Shown here: piece by piece, positions 28,000 through 37,706 of the stretch | Layout: every line of letters starts with the position of its first letter | How positions within the stretch are numbered: position 1 is the first letter of the stretch | Assembly: GCA_014138645.1 (NCBI GenBank) | Contig: JACJIB010000003.1 | Span: 1 to 64,000 of the forward strand | Length of the DNA stretch: 64,000 bases | Source: Methylorubrum thiocyanatum | GTDB taxonomy: Bacteria > Pseudomonadota > Alphaproteobacteria > Rhizobiales > Beijerinckiaceae | Reading direction: 5' to 3' | The notes under the pieces: generated by a model | What the model was told of the DNA's origin: nothing | The model's input: only the letters and a program-made list of their open reading frames with translations | Databases searched by the model: none | Program-made: the position numbers and the translations under genes

Positions 28000-28336
28000 G
28001 GTCGCAAGGCCGGCTATGGCGATAAACGTTCTTCGCAATAAACCTATCGGACCCGGGGGCGGTACCCGGCGCCTCCACCCGAACCCAGGACCGATGGCCG
28101 CACGGCCGAAGGTGCTGGGTTCCGGCGGGGGCGAAATAGGATCGACGAGGGCGTAAAGGTAGAGCTTTCGCTCGGCATGGTTCCGCCGTTATCGGGCCTT
28201 TGCAATAGTTGCCAACGACAACTTTGCTCCGGTGGCTGTCGCCGCGTAAGCGGTGCCAAAAACCGACCTAAAGTCCTAGCGGGTAGCACCGCATAGGCGG
28301 GGTTCGGAGGTACCTGGCAACAGAAACCTCCACTCA
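28000..28336 (+). ncRNA. ssrA: Transfer-messenger RNA, circularly permuted alphaproteobacterial type
   Basis: The acceptor piece comes first. Its T-arm CCGGG-GGCGGTA-CCCGG is at 28053-28069, followed by CGCCTCC-A-CC (28070-28079). A roughly 47-base linker that folds on itself follows. The coding piece then begins with GGGGGCG (28127-28133), which pairs with CGCCTCC to close the acceptor stem. It continues AAATAGGATCGACG. The tag reading frame at 28211-28249 translates as ANDNFAPVAVAA then TAA. A 3' pseudoknot-like stem GGAGGT/ACCTCC closes the gene near 28331. The RNA should be processed into two pieces. Exact ends are estimated. Confidence 0.95.
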
Positions 28337-28391
28337 ATTTCCACGACCCGGCGCAGCCCAATCCCGGCCGTGACCGGTGAAGCGAGCGCCG

Positions 28392-29054
28392 ATGGCCGAA
28401 GATCTGATCCGTTACGATCTCCTGGTTCAGGACGCCCTGCGCGGCGTCGTGCGCAAGGTGCTGACCGATGCCGCCCGTGAGGGGCTTTCCGGCGAGCACC
28501 ACTTCTACATCTCGTTCCGCACCGAAGCGCCGGGCGTGCGCATGTCGCAGCGCCTGCGCGAAAAATACCCGCAGGACATGACGATCGTCCTGCAGCACCA
28601 GTTCTGGGATCTTGGCGTCACCGAGCACAGCTTCGAGGTCGGCCTGTCCTTCTCCGGCGTGCCCGAGCGGCTTCTGATCCCGTTCGACGCGCTGTCGGGC
28701 TTCTTCGACCCCTCCGTGCAGTTCGGCCTCAAATTCGATCTCAACGAAGGCGCCGAGGGCGAGCAGACGGAAGAGACGCAGCCGAGCGCGCCGATCAAGC
28801 CCGGTCCGCGCGGGGCGGCTTCCGAGCCGGCTGAGATCAAGCCGAAGGGAACCGGCCTCGCCACGGTGCAGAGCGGGCAGGGCGGCCCGAAGATCGTTCC
28901 GGCGCTGCCGGCCGCCGGCAAGGCCAAGGCGGATGCGAAGTCGGACAACAAGTCCGAGGACGGCGCCGAGGCGAAGCCGGAAGCGGCCGAGAAGACCGAC
29001 CGGGACGGCACCGCCGAGGTCGTGAGCCTCGACGCCTTCCGGAAGAAGAACTGA
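28392..29054 (+). CDS. sspB: SspB-type ClpXP adaptor protein
   Basis: A 220-residue alpha-type SspB. The conserved domain (residues 1-125) begins AEDLIRYDLLVQDALRGVVRKVL and contains HHFYISFRT, LREKYPQDMTIVLQHQFWDL and LSFSGVPERLLIPFDAL. A long disordered, charged linker follows. The tail EVVSLDAFRKKN is the likely ClpX-binding peptide. It binds ssrA-tagged proteins and hands them to ClpXP. Its gene begins about 55 bases after ssrA on the same strand. ATG 28392 is preferred over GTG 28377. Confidence 0.95.
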   Translation: MAEDLIRYDLLVQDALRGVVRKVLTDAAREGLSGEHHFYISFRTEAPGVRMSQRLREKYPQDMTIVLQHQFWDLGVTEHSFEVGLSFSGVPERLLIPFDALSGFFDPSVQFGLKFDLNEGAEGEQTEETQPSAPIKPGPRGAASEPAEIKPKGTGLATVQSGQGGPKIVPALPAAGKAKADAKSDNKSEDGAEAKPEAAEKTDRDGTAEVVSLDAFRKKN

Positions 29055-29100
29055 TCTTTTCTGCGCGACGCGCTCCGATCCGGTGGAGCGGTCGCCCGCC

Positions 29101-30504
29101 TCAGACGCGGCGCTGCGCCAGCATCCGCAAGCCGTCCTTCGGCCGCAGCGTCACCCGGTGGAGCGGCGTCACCGGCGGATGATCCGCCGGCAGGGTGAGC
29201 CGCACCGCCCGCGCCACGTGGGCGAGCACCAAGGTCGCCTCCTGCACGGAAAAGCTCTGGCCGATGCAGATCCGCGGTCCGGCCCCGAACGGAAGGTAGG
29301 CGAAGCGCTCGATCGAGTCCCTGGCCGCGCCGAAGAAGCGCTCGGGCATGAAGGCATCGGGCTCGTCCCACAGCTTGCGGTGCCGGTGCATCACCCAGGG
29401 TGCGATGATGACCGTCGAGTTGCGCGGGATCTTCACCCGCCCGATCCGGTCCTCGCGTAGAGCTTGCCGGCTCAGGAACGGCACCGGCGGGAAGAGCCGC
29501 ATCGTCTCCTCCATCACCGCCTTGGTGAAGGGCAGCCGGTCGAGGCGTAGCGCGCCGTCCGGTCCCGCGGCCGCATCGACCTCCGCCTCGACCCGGTCGC
29601 GTGCGGCCTCGTCCTGCGACAGGCAGTAGAGCGCCCAGGTCAGGGCATTGGCCGTGGTCTCGTGGCCGGCGGCGATGAAGGTGACGATGTTAGCCTTCAC
29701 CTCCAGGTCGGAGAGGCCGCGGCCGGTCTCCGGATCCTGGGCGGCCAGCAGCAGGGTCATCAGGTCGTGGGGGGCCTCGCCGCGGGCGAGCGCCGCCTTG
29801 CGCTGATCGAGGAGCGTATCCACCACCTCGGCGAAGAAGCGCAGAGCGGGCCGTGCCCGCAGCCGGCCGAGACGCGGCACGAAGGCGGGAAAGCCGAACA
29901 CGTCGAGGGGATCGATCGGTCCGATCGATTCGAGCAGCCGGGTGATGGCGCGCCCGAGGGCGTCGGGATCGCCGGGCAAACCTTGCGTGAAGATCGTCCG
30001 CTCCAGCACGTCGAGGGTGGCGCGGGTCATCTCCAGGGCGACATCGACTGTGGCGCCGTCGCGCCGCGCCAGCCGCCGGCCGAGCCGCGCCCCGGCGGCA
30101 TCCATCTGCGCGACGAAGCCGGCGACGTGGCGTGCCGAGAAGATCGGCGCGAGCGTGCGCCGCTGCAGGCGCCATTCGTCGCCCTCGGCGGTGAGCAGGC
30201 CGTCGCCGAGGCCCGGCGCCAGTACCCGCTTCTGCAGGTCGTCCTTGCGATAGTTGGCGGCGCGCTCCACCAGCAGGTAGCGCACCACGGCCGGATCGCT
30301 AACGACGGTGACGCGCCCCATCGCCGTCTCGCCCGCGACGATGAATTCTTCGAAATGCGCGTCCATCCAGGTCGCGATGGGGTTGGCGCGCACCGCCTTC
30401 AGGAAGGCGAACAGGCCGAGCGGCCGCGTCAGCGGCGGCGGCACCTTCGGGCGGAAGAGCGGGGCGTTGGTGACGGGAGCCGCGAGGGGCAGCGTATCGA
30501 GCAT
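29101..30504 (-). CDS. Cytochrome P450
   Basis: A 467-residue class I-type bacterial P450. The I-helix motif AGHETT, the K-helix EETMR, the PERF region (MPERFFG) and the heme-binding loop FGAGPRICIG with its cysteine thiolate are all present. There is no membrane anchor, so the protein is soluble. Redox partners are not encoded nearby and the substrate cannot be predicted. The overall pattern (WRLQRRTLAPIFS) is that of CYP102/CYP4-like fatty-acid or terpenoid hydroxylases. Confidence 0.94.
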   Translation of the reverse strand: MLDTLPLAAPVTNAPLFRPKVPPPLTRPLGLFAFLKAVRANPIATWMDAHFEEFIVAGETAMGRVTVVSDPAVVRYLLVERAANYRKDDLQKRVLAPGLGDGLLTAEGDEWRLQRRTLAPIFSARHVAGFVAQMDAAGARLGRRLARRDGATVDVALEMTRATLDVLERTIFTQGLPGDPDALGRAITRLLESIGPIDPLDVFGFPAFVPRLGRLRARPALRFFAEVVDTLLDQRKAALARGEAPHDLMTLLLAAQDPETGRGLSDLEVKANIVTFIAAGHETTANALTWALYCLSQDEAARDRVEAEVDAAAGPDGALRLDRLPFTKAVMEETMRLFPPVPFLSRQALREDRIGRVKIPRNSTVIIAPWVMHRHRKLWDEPDAFMPERFFGAARDSIERFAYLPFGAGPRICIGQSFSVQEATLVLAHVARAVRLTLPADHPPVTPLHRVTLRPKDGLRMLAQRRV

Positions 30505-30628
30505 CTAGGGCGATCAACCTCGGCGGTGACGGAGTGTGCAATGCGTCATCGCCCGTTTCGGGCCGGCATCGCGCTCGGCATCGTGCTTCGTTAAGTAGGG
30601 CCGCATCCGAGCCAACGAAGAGGCCACG

Positions 30629-32047
30629 ATGTCGCCGCACGAGAACCCCACCGTCGAGACGCGCACCGAGTCCGATACCTTCGGCCCGATTGAGGTGCCC
30701 GCCCACCGTTACTGGGGCGCCCAGACCCAGCGCTCGATCCAGAACTTCAAGATCGGCACCGAGCGTCAGCCGGCGCCGCTCGTGCACGCCCTCGGCATCG
30801 TCAAGCAGGCCGCCGCCCTGGTGAACAAGGATCTCGGCGCCCTCGATCCGACGATCGCCGACGCCATCGCCGCGTCGGCGGCCGAGGTCGTCGCCGGCCA
30901 GCACGACGACGAGTTCCCGCTGGTGGTCTGGCAGACGGGCTCGGGCACGCAGTCCAACATGAACGCCAACGAGGTGATCGCCAGCCTCGCTAACGAGCAG
31001 CTCGGGGGCAAGCGTGGCGGCAAGTCGCCGGTCCACCCCAACGACCATTGCAACCGCGGCCAGTCCTCGAACGACACCTTCCCCACCGCCATGCACATCG
31101 CCGTCGCCCGCGAGGTGCAGGAGCGGCTGCTGCCGGCGCTGTCGCACCTGCACGCGGCGCTCGACGCCAAGGCGAAGGAATTCGAGAGCATCGTCAAGAT
31201 CGGCCGCACGCACTTGCAGGACGCGACCCCGGTCTCCCTCGGCCAGGAGTTCTCGGGCTACGCGGCCCAGGTGGCGCTCGGCGGCGCCCGCGTCGCGGCG
31301 GCTCTGCCCGGCGTGCTGGCGCTGGCGCAGGGCGGCACCGCGGTCGGCACCGGCCTCAACGCGCATCCCGAATTCGCGGACAAGTTCGCGGCCAAGGTCG
31401 CGGAGCTGACCGGGCTGCCCTTCACCTCCGCCGAGAACAAGTTCGAGGCGCTCGCCACCCACGACGCCCTCGTCTTTCTCCAGGGCGCGCTCACGGCTTT
31501 GGCCTCGGGCCTGTTCAAGATCGCCAACGACGTCCGCCTGCTCGGCTCCGGCCCGCGCTCGGGTCTCGGCGAGTTGTCGCTGCCGGAGAACGAGCCCGGC
31601 TCCTCGATCATGCCGGGCAAGGTCAACCCGACCCAGTCCGAGGCGCTGACGATGGTCTGCGCCCAGGTGATCGGCAACGGCACCACGGTGAGCTTCGCCG
31701 GCTCCCAGGGCCATTTCGAACTGAACGTGTTCAAGCCGGTGATCGCCAACGCGGTGCTGCAATCGGTACGGATCCTGGCCGATGCTTCGGTCAGCTTCAC
31801 CGACAACTGCGTCGTCGGCATCAAGGCCAACACCGACCGGATCAACGATCTGCTGAACCGCTCGCTGATGCTGGTGACGGCGCTCGCGCCCTCGATCGGC
31901 TACGACAAGGCCGCCGAGATCGCCAAGACCGCCCACAAGAACGGCACCACCTTGAAGGAGGAGGCGCTGCGGCTCGGCTACGTCACGGCGGAGGAGTTCG
32001 AGCGCGTGGTGCGGCCCGAAACCATGCTGGCGCCGAGCGCGGAATAA
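30629..32047 (+). CDS. fumC: Fumarate hydratase class II
   Basis: A 472-residue iron-independent fumarase converting fumarate to malate. Signature segments are [49 protein letters not shown] and the mobile-loop [13 protein letters not shown]. Being cluster-free, it can back up iron-dependent TCA steps. AGAGGCCACG lies just before the ATG. Confidence 0.97.
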   Translation: MSPHENPTVETRTESDTFGPIEVPAHRYWGAQTQRSIQNFKIGTERQPAPLVHALGIVKQAAALVNKDLGALDPTIADAIAASAAEVVAGQHDDEFPLVVWQTGSGTQSNMNANEVIASLANEQLGGKRGGKSPVHPNDHCNRGQSSNDTFPTAMHIAVAREVQERLLPALSHLHAALDAKAKEFESIVKIGRTHLQDATPVSLGQEFSGYAAQVALGGARVAAALPGVLALAQGGTAVGTGLNAHPEFADKFAAKVAELTGLPFTSAENKFEALATHDALVFLQGALTALASGLFKIANDVRLLGSGPRSGLGELSLPENEPGSSIMPGKVNPTQSEALTMVCAQVIGNGTTVSFAGSQGHFELNVFKPVIANAVLQSVRILADASVSFTDNCVVGIKANTDRINDLLNRSLMLVTALAPSIGYDKAAEIAKTAHKNGTTLKEEALRLGYVTAEEFERVVRPETMLAPSAE

Positions 32048-32062
32048 GCGCTAGAATCGTTT

Positions 32063-32087
32063 CCCGGCGCGGACCCGCCGCGCCGGG
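32063..32087. terminator. Perfect 10-bp inverted repeat after fumC
   Basis: CCCGGCGCGG pairs with CCGCGCCGGG around ACCCG, 16 bases past the fumC stop. It has no T run, so read-through into the next gene is possible. Confidence 0.5.
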
Positions 32088-32107
32088 CCGATCGGAGGGC
32101 TGACGCG

Positions 32108-32296
32108 GTGGCCGAGATCATCAATCTGCGCCAAGTGCGCAAGGCCCGTGAGAAGGCGGCGAAAGAGACCAAGGCCGCCGAGAACCGAATCCTGTTCGGC
32201 CGTCCGAAGAAGGCGAAGACGCTTGCCGAGACGCGCAAGGCCCTGGAACAGGCCCGGCACGAAGGCCACCGCCTGACCGATCCCGACAAGGAATGA
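32108..32296 (+). CDS. DUF4169 small basic protein
   Basis: A 62-residue, highly charged helical protein beginning AEIINLRQVRKAREKAAKETKAAENR, the DUF4169 pattern common in Rhizobiales. Function unknown; the basic helices suggest nucleic-acid binding. It starts at GTG 32108 and overlaps the next gene by four bases (ATGA). Confidence 0.88.
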   Translation: MAEIINLRQVRKAREKAAKETKAAENRILFGRPKKAKTLAETRKALEQARHEGHRLTDPDKE

Positions 32297-32604
32297 CGCT
32301 GGGCCCTCTGCGGGAGAACGCCAAGCGTTCGGTCATGATCGCGGGCCACCGCACCAGCGTCTCGCTGGAGGCGGAGTTCTGGAGCGCGCTGCAGGAGATC
32401 GCGCGAGCGCGCGGACAGTCGGTCCAGGCCCTGATCGGCGCCATCGATTCTGCGCGCGGGGAGCGCAATCTCTCCTCGGCGATCCGGGTGTTCGTGCTCG
32501 GCGCCTGTCGCGGCGCCTCCGGGCCCTCAGAGGGCACCCTCGCGGATGGCGCCGGGATCGGCCAGGGCGTGCAGGAGCCCGGCGGCGGAATGGGCGAAGC
32601 GTAG
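32293..32604 (+). CDS. Ribbon-helix-helix domain protein
   Basis: A 103-residue protein. Residues about 10-75 match the ribbon-helix-helix family paired with DUF4169 in alphaproteobacteria (KRSVMIAGHRTSVSLEAEFW, LQEIARARGQSVQALIGAID, LSSAIRVFVLGA). It is probably a DNA-binding dimer coupled to the upstream gene. The last roughly 28 residues are Gly-rich and overlap the convergent mmcB end by 78 bases, so the C-terminal tail may not be conserved. Confidence 0.85.
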   Translation: MTLGPLRENAKRSVMIAGHRTSVSLEAEFWSALQEIARARGQSVQALIGAIDSARGERNLSSAIRVFVLGACRGASGPSEGTLADGAGIGQGVQEPGGGMGEA

Positions 32605-33012
32605 GGTCACCGCCTTGCGCCGGGCCGGGCTGAGCGGATGGTCCGGCGGTTCGCGCAGGATCGCCGCACCGTAGGAATCGGCGACGATGAGGCCGCATTC
32701 CTCCGGGATCAGCGTCTCCGGCACCGTCTCGGGGATCGCAAAGAAGAAGCGGTCGCAATAGTCGCGGTAATCCGGCCATTTCCGATCGGCGCGGAAGTCG
32801 GCGACGCTCGACTTGATCTCGACGATGGTGAGCCGCCCCGCCCCGCAGAGCGCGATCACGTCGGCCCGGCGCCCGTTGGCGAGGGAGAATTCCGGCAGAC
32901 TCACACAGCCCATCTCGGCGAGCAACCGCCGAACGCCGCGCTGGATGTTCAGCGCGGTGGGCGATTGGCGGCGGTCGGGCGGCAGGACGATGTGGGCGAG
33001 GGCTGTGGACAT
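32527..33012 (-). CDS. mmcB: MmcB-family DNA repair protein
   Basis: A 161-residue nuclease-fold protein. It opens QSPTALNIQRGVRRLLAEMG. The PD-(D/E)xK-like core has GRRADVIAL followed by LTIVEIKSSVADFRADRKWPDY. In Caulobacter, MmcB acts in mutagenic repair of alkylation damage. The Asp/Glu-x-Lys residues sit in the ADVIA and EIKSS strands. The start is the ATG at 33012; the open frame extends upstream without homology. Confidence 0.88.
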   Translation of the reverse strand: MSTALAHIVLPPDRRQSPTALNIQRGVRRLLAEMGCVSLPEFSLANGRRADVIALCGAGRLTIVEIKSSVADFRADRKWPDYRDYCDRFFFAIPETVPETLIPEECGLIVADSYGAAILREPPDHPLSPARRKAVTLRFAHSAAGLLHALADPGAIREGAL

Positions 33013-33124
33013 ACCGGGCTGGTGGCTTGCGGATGCGGCCGAATCGAGTCGGCGCATCCTGCCAGCGGGATCACGCCGGTGTCACCGGCCGCTTTGTCAC
33101 AGCGCGCGAGTCACCCCGCGAAAG

Positions 33125-33904
33125 TCACCCTGCGAGAGCCGCCCGGATCGCCGCGAAGCCATCCGTCAGTGCCGCCGGGCCCGGTTGCAGGATCAGCGGC
33201 GATTTGATCTCGTGGATGCGCCCCTGCGCCACCGCCGGGATCGCAGACCAGCCGGGGCGGGCACGGATGCGCTCGACGTTGACGCGCTTGCCGCACCACG
33301 AGGCGAGGATGACGTCGGGCGCCGCCGCGATCACCTGTTCCGCGGTCACGATCCGGTCCTTGGCCGCCTGCGCGCGGCTGAGAAGCGGAAAGACGTCGTC
33401 CCCGCCGGCATGGCCGATCAGGTCGGAGACCCAGCCGATGCCCGAGATCATCGGCTCGTCCCATTCCTCGAAATAGACCTTGAGCCGCGGCTTGCCCGCG
33501 CTCTCGGCCTCCGCCTGCGAAAGGCGATCCTCGTAGGAGCGGGCCAGGGCCTCGGCCCGCTCGGCGGCACCGACCAGGGCGCCCAGGGTGCGGATCATCG
33601 CCAGGCAGCCGGCGACATCGCGCTGGTTGAACAGGTGGACCGCCACGCCGGCCCGGGCGAGGCTGGCGACGATCTCCGCCTGTAGATCGGAGAAGGCGAG
33701 GACGAGGTCGGGTGCGAGAGCAAGGATCTTGGGCAGATCCGCGCTGGTGAACGCCGAGACCCGCGGCTTCTCCCGGCGCACCTGCGGCGGTCGGACGGCG
33801 TAGCCCGAGACACCGACGATGCGCCGATCCTCGCCCAGCAGGTAGAGCGTCTCGACGGTCTCCTCGGTGAGGCAGACGATGCGTTCGGGCGGAAAGCGGC
33901 GCAT
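33125..33904 (-). CDS. BtuF-like cobalamin/metal-chelate-binding protein without signal peptide
   Basis: A 259-residue protein of the periplasmic-binding-protein fold type used for B12 and siderophores. It begins PERIVCLTEETVETLYLLGEDRRIVGVSGY, has LPKILALAPDLVLAFSDLQAE in the first lobe, and has the linker and second lobe from KVYFEEWDEPMISGIGWVSDLIGHAGGDDVF. No signal peptide or lipobox is visible even in the longest frame, so it may be cytoplasmic or non-classically exported. The btuCD genes are not adjacent. Confidence 0.82.
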   Translation of the reverse strand: MRRFPPERIVCLTEETVETLYLLGEDRRIVGVSGYAVRPPQVRREKPRVSAFTSADLPKILALAPDLVLAFSDLQAEIVASLARAGVAVHLFNQRDVAGCLAMIRTLGALVGAAERAEALARSYEDRLSQAEAESAGKPRLKVYFEEWDEPMISGIGWVSDLIGHAGGDDVFPLLSRAQAAKDRIVTAEQVIAAAPDVILASWCGKRVNVERIRARPGWSAIPAVAQGRIHEIKSPLILQPGPAALTDGFAAIRAALAG

Positions 33905-33910
33905 GGGCCC

Positions 33911-34432
33911 TCAATAGTGCAGCCATGTCAGCAGCCCGGCGCCGGGGGCGAGCAGCACGAAAGCCCAGACGAAGGCCGAACTCCAGTTCGCGAGCTGGAA
34001 CGGGATGCGGCGCAGGCCGAAGCTCCCGGCGACCAGCGGCACCACCGCCCGCGCCGGCCCGATGAAGCGGCCGATGAGGATGGCCCCGGCTCCCCAACGC
34101 CGCAGGAAGCCTTCCGCCTTTGTCGTCATCTCCGGATGTCGGCTCATCGGCCAGAGCCGCTTGATGCCGTCCTTGTAGTAGAACCCCACTTCGTAGGAGA
34201 CCCAGTCTCCGAGCCCGGCGCCGATGCCGGCCCCGATCACCAGCGGCCAGAACGGCAGGTCGCTGCTGCCGATCAGCGCGCCGATGCCGAGCAGGATCGC
34301 GGTGGCCGGCACCAGCAGCGACAGGACGGCGAGGGATTCGCAGAAGGCGATCACCCCCGTCACCACCGGCGCCCATGCCTTATAGGTCTCGATGAACGTG
34401 AGGATGGACTGGCGGGCGGCGTCGAAATCCAT
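33911..34432 (-). CDS. DedA-family membrane protein
   Basis: A 173-residue integral membrane protein of the DedA/VTT family, now seen as lipid scramblases or transporters. It has VIAFCESLAVLSLLVPATAILLGIGALIG, the GAGIGAGLGDWVSYEVGFYYKD re-entrant loop and FIGPARAVVPLVAGSFGLRR with its conserved arginines. GGAG lies five bases before the ATG at 34432. It lies seven bases upstream of the BtuF-like gene and is probably co-transcribed with it. Confidence 0.9.
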   Translation of the reverse strand: MDFDAARQSILTFIETYKAWAPVVTGVIAFCESLAVLSLLVPATAILLGIGALIGSSDLPFWPLVIGAGIGAGLGDWVSYEVGFYYKDGIKRLWPMSRHPEMTTKAEGFLRRWGAGAILIGRFIGPARAVVPLVAGSFGLRRIPFQLANWSSAFVWAFVLLAPGAGLLTWLHY

Positions 34433-34547
34433 ACTCACTCCGGTAGTCGGGTCGTGTCGGGCTGAGCCGTAACGCGTCGCCGCATCGATCGGATGCGCGC
34501 GGCCGTCAGCCGCGCTATCACGGCACGCAAGCGGATACCGGAGCAGC

Positions 34548-35399
<852 letters not shown>

Positions 35400-35417
35400 C
35401 GCTGTAAAGGAGCCGTG

Positions 35418-36347
35418 ATGCTGGAACGCCGCTTCGCCACCCTCGACGTGTTCACCGACACGCCGCTCGCCGGAAACCCGCTCGCGGTGGTGCTCGATGC
35501 CGAGGGGCTCACTGATGCGGCGATGCAGGCCATCGCCCGCGAGTTCAACCTCTCGGAGACGGTCTTCGTCCTGCCGCCGGAGGAGCCGCGCCACCGGGCG
35601 CGCCTGCGCATCTTCACGCCCGCGCGCGAACTTCCCTTCGCCGGCCACCCGACGGTCGGCACCGCCGTGCTTCTCGCCCTGCGCGATCGGGCCGAGCGGC
35701 AGGCGGTCGGTCTGGCCGATGCCGCCGCCTTCGGGCTGGAGGAGGGGATCGGCATCGTCTCCTGCGTCGTCGAGGCGGCCGAGGACGGTCGCAGCGCCCG
35801 CGCCCGTTTCAAGCTGCCGGTCCTGCCGACCTATCTCGGCGACGCTCGCGCGAACGATGCGCTTGCCGGAGCCCTCGGATTGAAGCCGGGCGACATCGGC
35901 TTCAACCGCCATCAGCCGAGCCGCCACGGCGCCGGGCCCTTCTTCACCTTCGTGCCGCTGTCTTCCACCGAGGCGCTGACGCGGGCCCGGCTCGATGCCG
36001 CCCGGTTCGAGCGCCTTTTCCCGCAGGCGCAGGCCGATGCGCTCTATCTCTACGCCCTCGACCCGGAGGGGCTCGGGCATCGCTATCAGGCACGGATGTT
36101 CGCGCCGCATCTCGGGGTCGCCGAAGACCCAGCGACGGGCAGCGCCGCTGCGGCCTTCGCCGGCGTGCTGATGCAGTTCGAGCCGCTGGGGGAGGGCACC
36201 CACGACGTGGTGATCCGCCAGGGCGCCGCCATGGGCCGGCCGAGCACGATCGACCTCCAACTCGTCATCGATGAGGGCATGCTGCGTTCCGTCGAGATCG
36301 GCGGACAGGCGGTGGTGGTGAGCGAGGGCGTGCTGCGTGTCGGTTGA
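35418..36347 (+). CDS. PhzF-family isomerase
   Basis: A 309-residue PhzF-fold protein. It has [23 protein letters not shown], the catalytic-Glu segment [29 protein letters not shown] and [14 protein letters not shown]. PhzF itself isomerises a phenazine precursor, but most members are of unknown substrate and no phenazine gene is present. ATG 35418 is preferred over the adjacent GTG 35415, since AGGAG then lies five bases upstream. Confidence 0.9.
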   Translation: MLERRFATLDVFTDTPLAGNPLAVVLDAEGLTDAAMQAIAREFNLSETVFVLPPEEPRHRARLRIFTPARELPFAGHPTVGTAVLLALRDRAERQAVGLADAAAFGLEEGIGIVSCVVEAAEDGRSARARFKLPVLPTYLGDARANDALAGALGLKPGDIGFNRHQPSRHGAGPFFTFVPLSSTEALTRARLDAARFERLFPQAQADALYLYALDPEGLGHRYQARMFAPHLGVAEDPATGSAAAAFAGVLMQFEPLGEGTHDVVIRQGAAMGRPSTIDLQLVIDEGMLRSVEIGGQAVVVSEGVLRVG

Positions 36348-37068
36348 GATCGCGGCGCAGGCCGCACCCGGCTTCAGCATCACGCCGCTCCGGCGCGTCG
36401 CGGCCCGGCGCGTCGAGCACGACTGGGCCTGGGCGTGCGACAATGCGGAGGCGATCGACCGCAACTGGGAGCGGCGCAAGGCGAAGACGCCGGGCCTGTT
36501 CGACGGTCCGGTCTATCTCGCCAGCGGATGCGCGATCGCGGAGGATGCCTGCGAGGCGAGCCTGTTCGAGGTGCGCTACTCCCGCTTCATCGCCTTCCGC
36601 GACGCGGGCGTACCCGACGCGCTGGTCGCCAACGCCTTCGCGGCGATCGTCCCGCATAGCCGCGACGGGGCGGTGCTGCTCGGCGTGATGGGCGCCCACA
36701 CCGCCAATGCCGGCCAGATCTACTTCCCCTGCGGTACCCCCGATCCGGGTGACCTGCGGGGGGACGGCACGATCGATCTCGCCGGCAGCGCGGAGCGTGA
36801 GTTCCTGGAGGAAACCGGCCTGACCCTGCCCGAGGGAGCGGAGGAGGAATGGGTGCTCCTGCGCGGCGACGGCCAGCTCGCCTTCCTGCGCCCTGTGCGC
36901 TTCGACGCCGACGCCGAGACCCTGAAAGCTCGCATCGAAGCCCATCGCGGGCATGAGGACGAGCCGGAGCTCGCCCGTAGCGTCATCGTCCGTTCCCGGG
37001 CCGATATCGACGCTGCCCGGATGCCGGGATACGTCCAGGCCTATCTCGCGAGCGTCTTCCCGGCGTGA
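36337..37068 (+). CDS. Nudix hydrolase
   Basis: A 243-residue protein with a Nudix domain in its second half. The box is recognisable at AEREFLEETGLTL, but its upstream Gly-Glu part is degenerate (GDLRGDGTIDLAGS). The N-terminal 120 residues match the extended Nudix proteins of Rhizobiales with an acceptor domain. The substrate is unknown. It starts at GTG 36337, overlapping the PhzF stop by eleven bases. Confidence 0.85.
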   Translation: MSVEIAAQAAPGFSITPLRRVAARRVEHDWAWACDNAEAIDRNWERRKAKTPGLFDGPVYLASGCAIAEDACEASLFEVRYSRFIAFRDAGVPDALVANAFAAIVPHSRDGAVLLGVMGAHTANAGQIYFPCGTPDPGDLRGDGTIDLAGSAEREFLEETGLTLPEGAEEEWVLLRGDGQLAFLRPVRFDADAETLKARIEAHRGHEDEPELARSVIVRSRADIDAARMPGYVQAYLASVFPA

Positions 37069-37078
37069 GGGGCGGACC

Positions 37079-37411
37079 TCAACGGTAACCGTAACGGGCC
37101 TTGGCCGCCGCGAGCAGGTTCATCGCCTCACCCTCGCGACCGGCGGCACAGGCGGCCTCGGCTTTGGAGAGATCGGCACCGAAGCGCGCGCCGACCGGTG
37201 CGGAGAGGTCGCCCGTCTTCACGTCGGTCGCGACGATGGCCTGGGTGCGCGCGACGCTCGGACCGCAGCCGGTGCCGGTCGGCAGGGGCGCAACCGCCGC
37301 AGCGGGCGCGGCCGGCACAGTCGCCACCGGGGGCGGCGCGCTCGACTGGCAAGCGCTCAGGGTGCAGCCGAGGGCGGCGATCAGGACGGCTCGGAAAAGC
37401 GGCGCGGGCAC
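37079..37411 (-). CDS. Small lipoprotein, unknown function
   Basis: A 110-residue protein with a lipobox (LSAC at residues 18-21, acylated Cys21) after a hydrophobic signal. A Pro/Ala-rich linker follows, then a compact domain (GCGPSVARTQAIVATDVKTG, GADLSKAEAACAAGREGEAMNLL). It is probably anchored in the inner or outer membrane. No named family comes to mind. Confidence 0.75.
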   Translation of the reverse strand: MPAPLFRAVLIAALGCTLSACQSSAPPPVATVPAAPAAAVAPLPTGTGCGPSVARTQAIVATDVKTGDLSAPVGARFGADLSKAEAACAAGREGEAMNLLAAAKARYGYR

Positions 37412-37604
37412 GACAGGTCTCTCCGATCATGAGAGGGGTAAGTTCGGTGCAGCCAAGCTTGGCCGCAGGGTTGTGCGCCGGGTTCGATGAAACGGTCAAT
37501 CGCAGGGCTGCCCCGCGCTTGTCACGATCCCCGCCAATCGGTACAGAACGCCACCCTGGTCGCAGGCGGTTTGCCGGCGTGTCAGCCTCTGAGGAGAATC
37601 GAGC

Positions 37605-37706
37605 GTGGCCCCTGGCCGCTCCGTGCAGACGAACGACGGCGCCGCCTCCGCGGCCGCGTCGTCCTGCGCGCTCATTCTCGTAGGCCTGCTTCTTAGCCGC
37701 CCCTGA
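37605..37706 (+). CDS. Leader peptide of leuA, Leu/Ile/Val-rich
   Basis: A 33-codon frame beginning GTG, with GAGGAGA seven bases upstream, a near-ideal ribosome site. Near its end it reads CALILVGLLLSRP, eight codons for Leu, Ile, Val or Gly in a row, including CTC ATT CTC GTA and CTG CTT CTT. This is the hallmark of a branched-chain amino-acid attenuation leader. Ribosome stalling here under Leu starvation would change folding of the following leader of leuA. There is no other reason for a well-initiated short frame at this spot. Confidence 0.7.
   Translation: MAPGRSVQTNDGAASAAASSCALILVGLLLSRP

Noticed and set aside
30299..31936. A 545-codon minus-strand frame opposite fumC
   Set aside because: It is antisense to a complete class II fumarase and has no recognisable domain.
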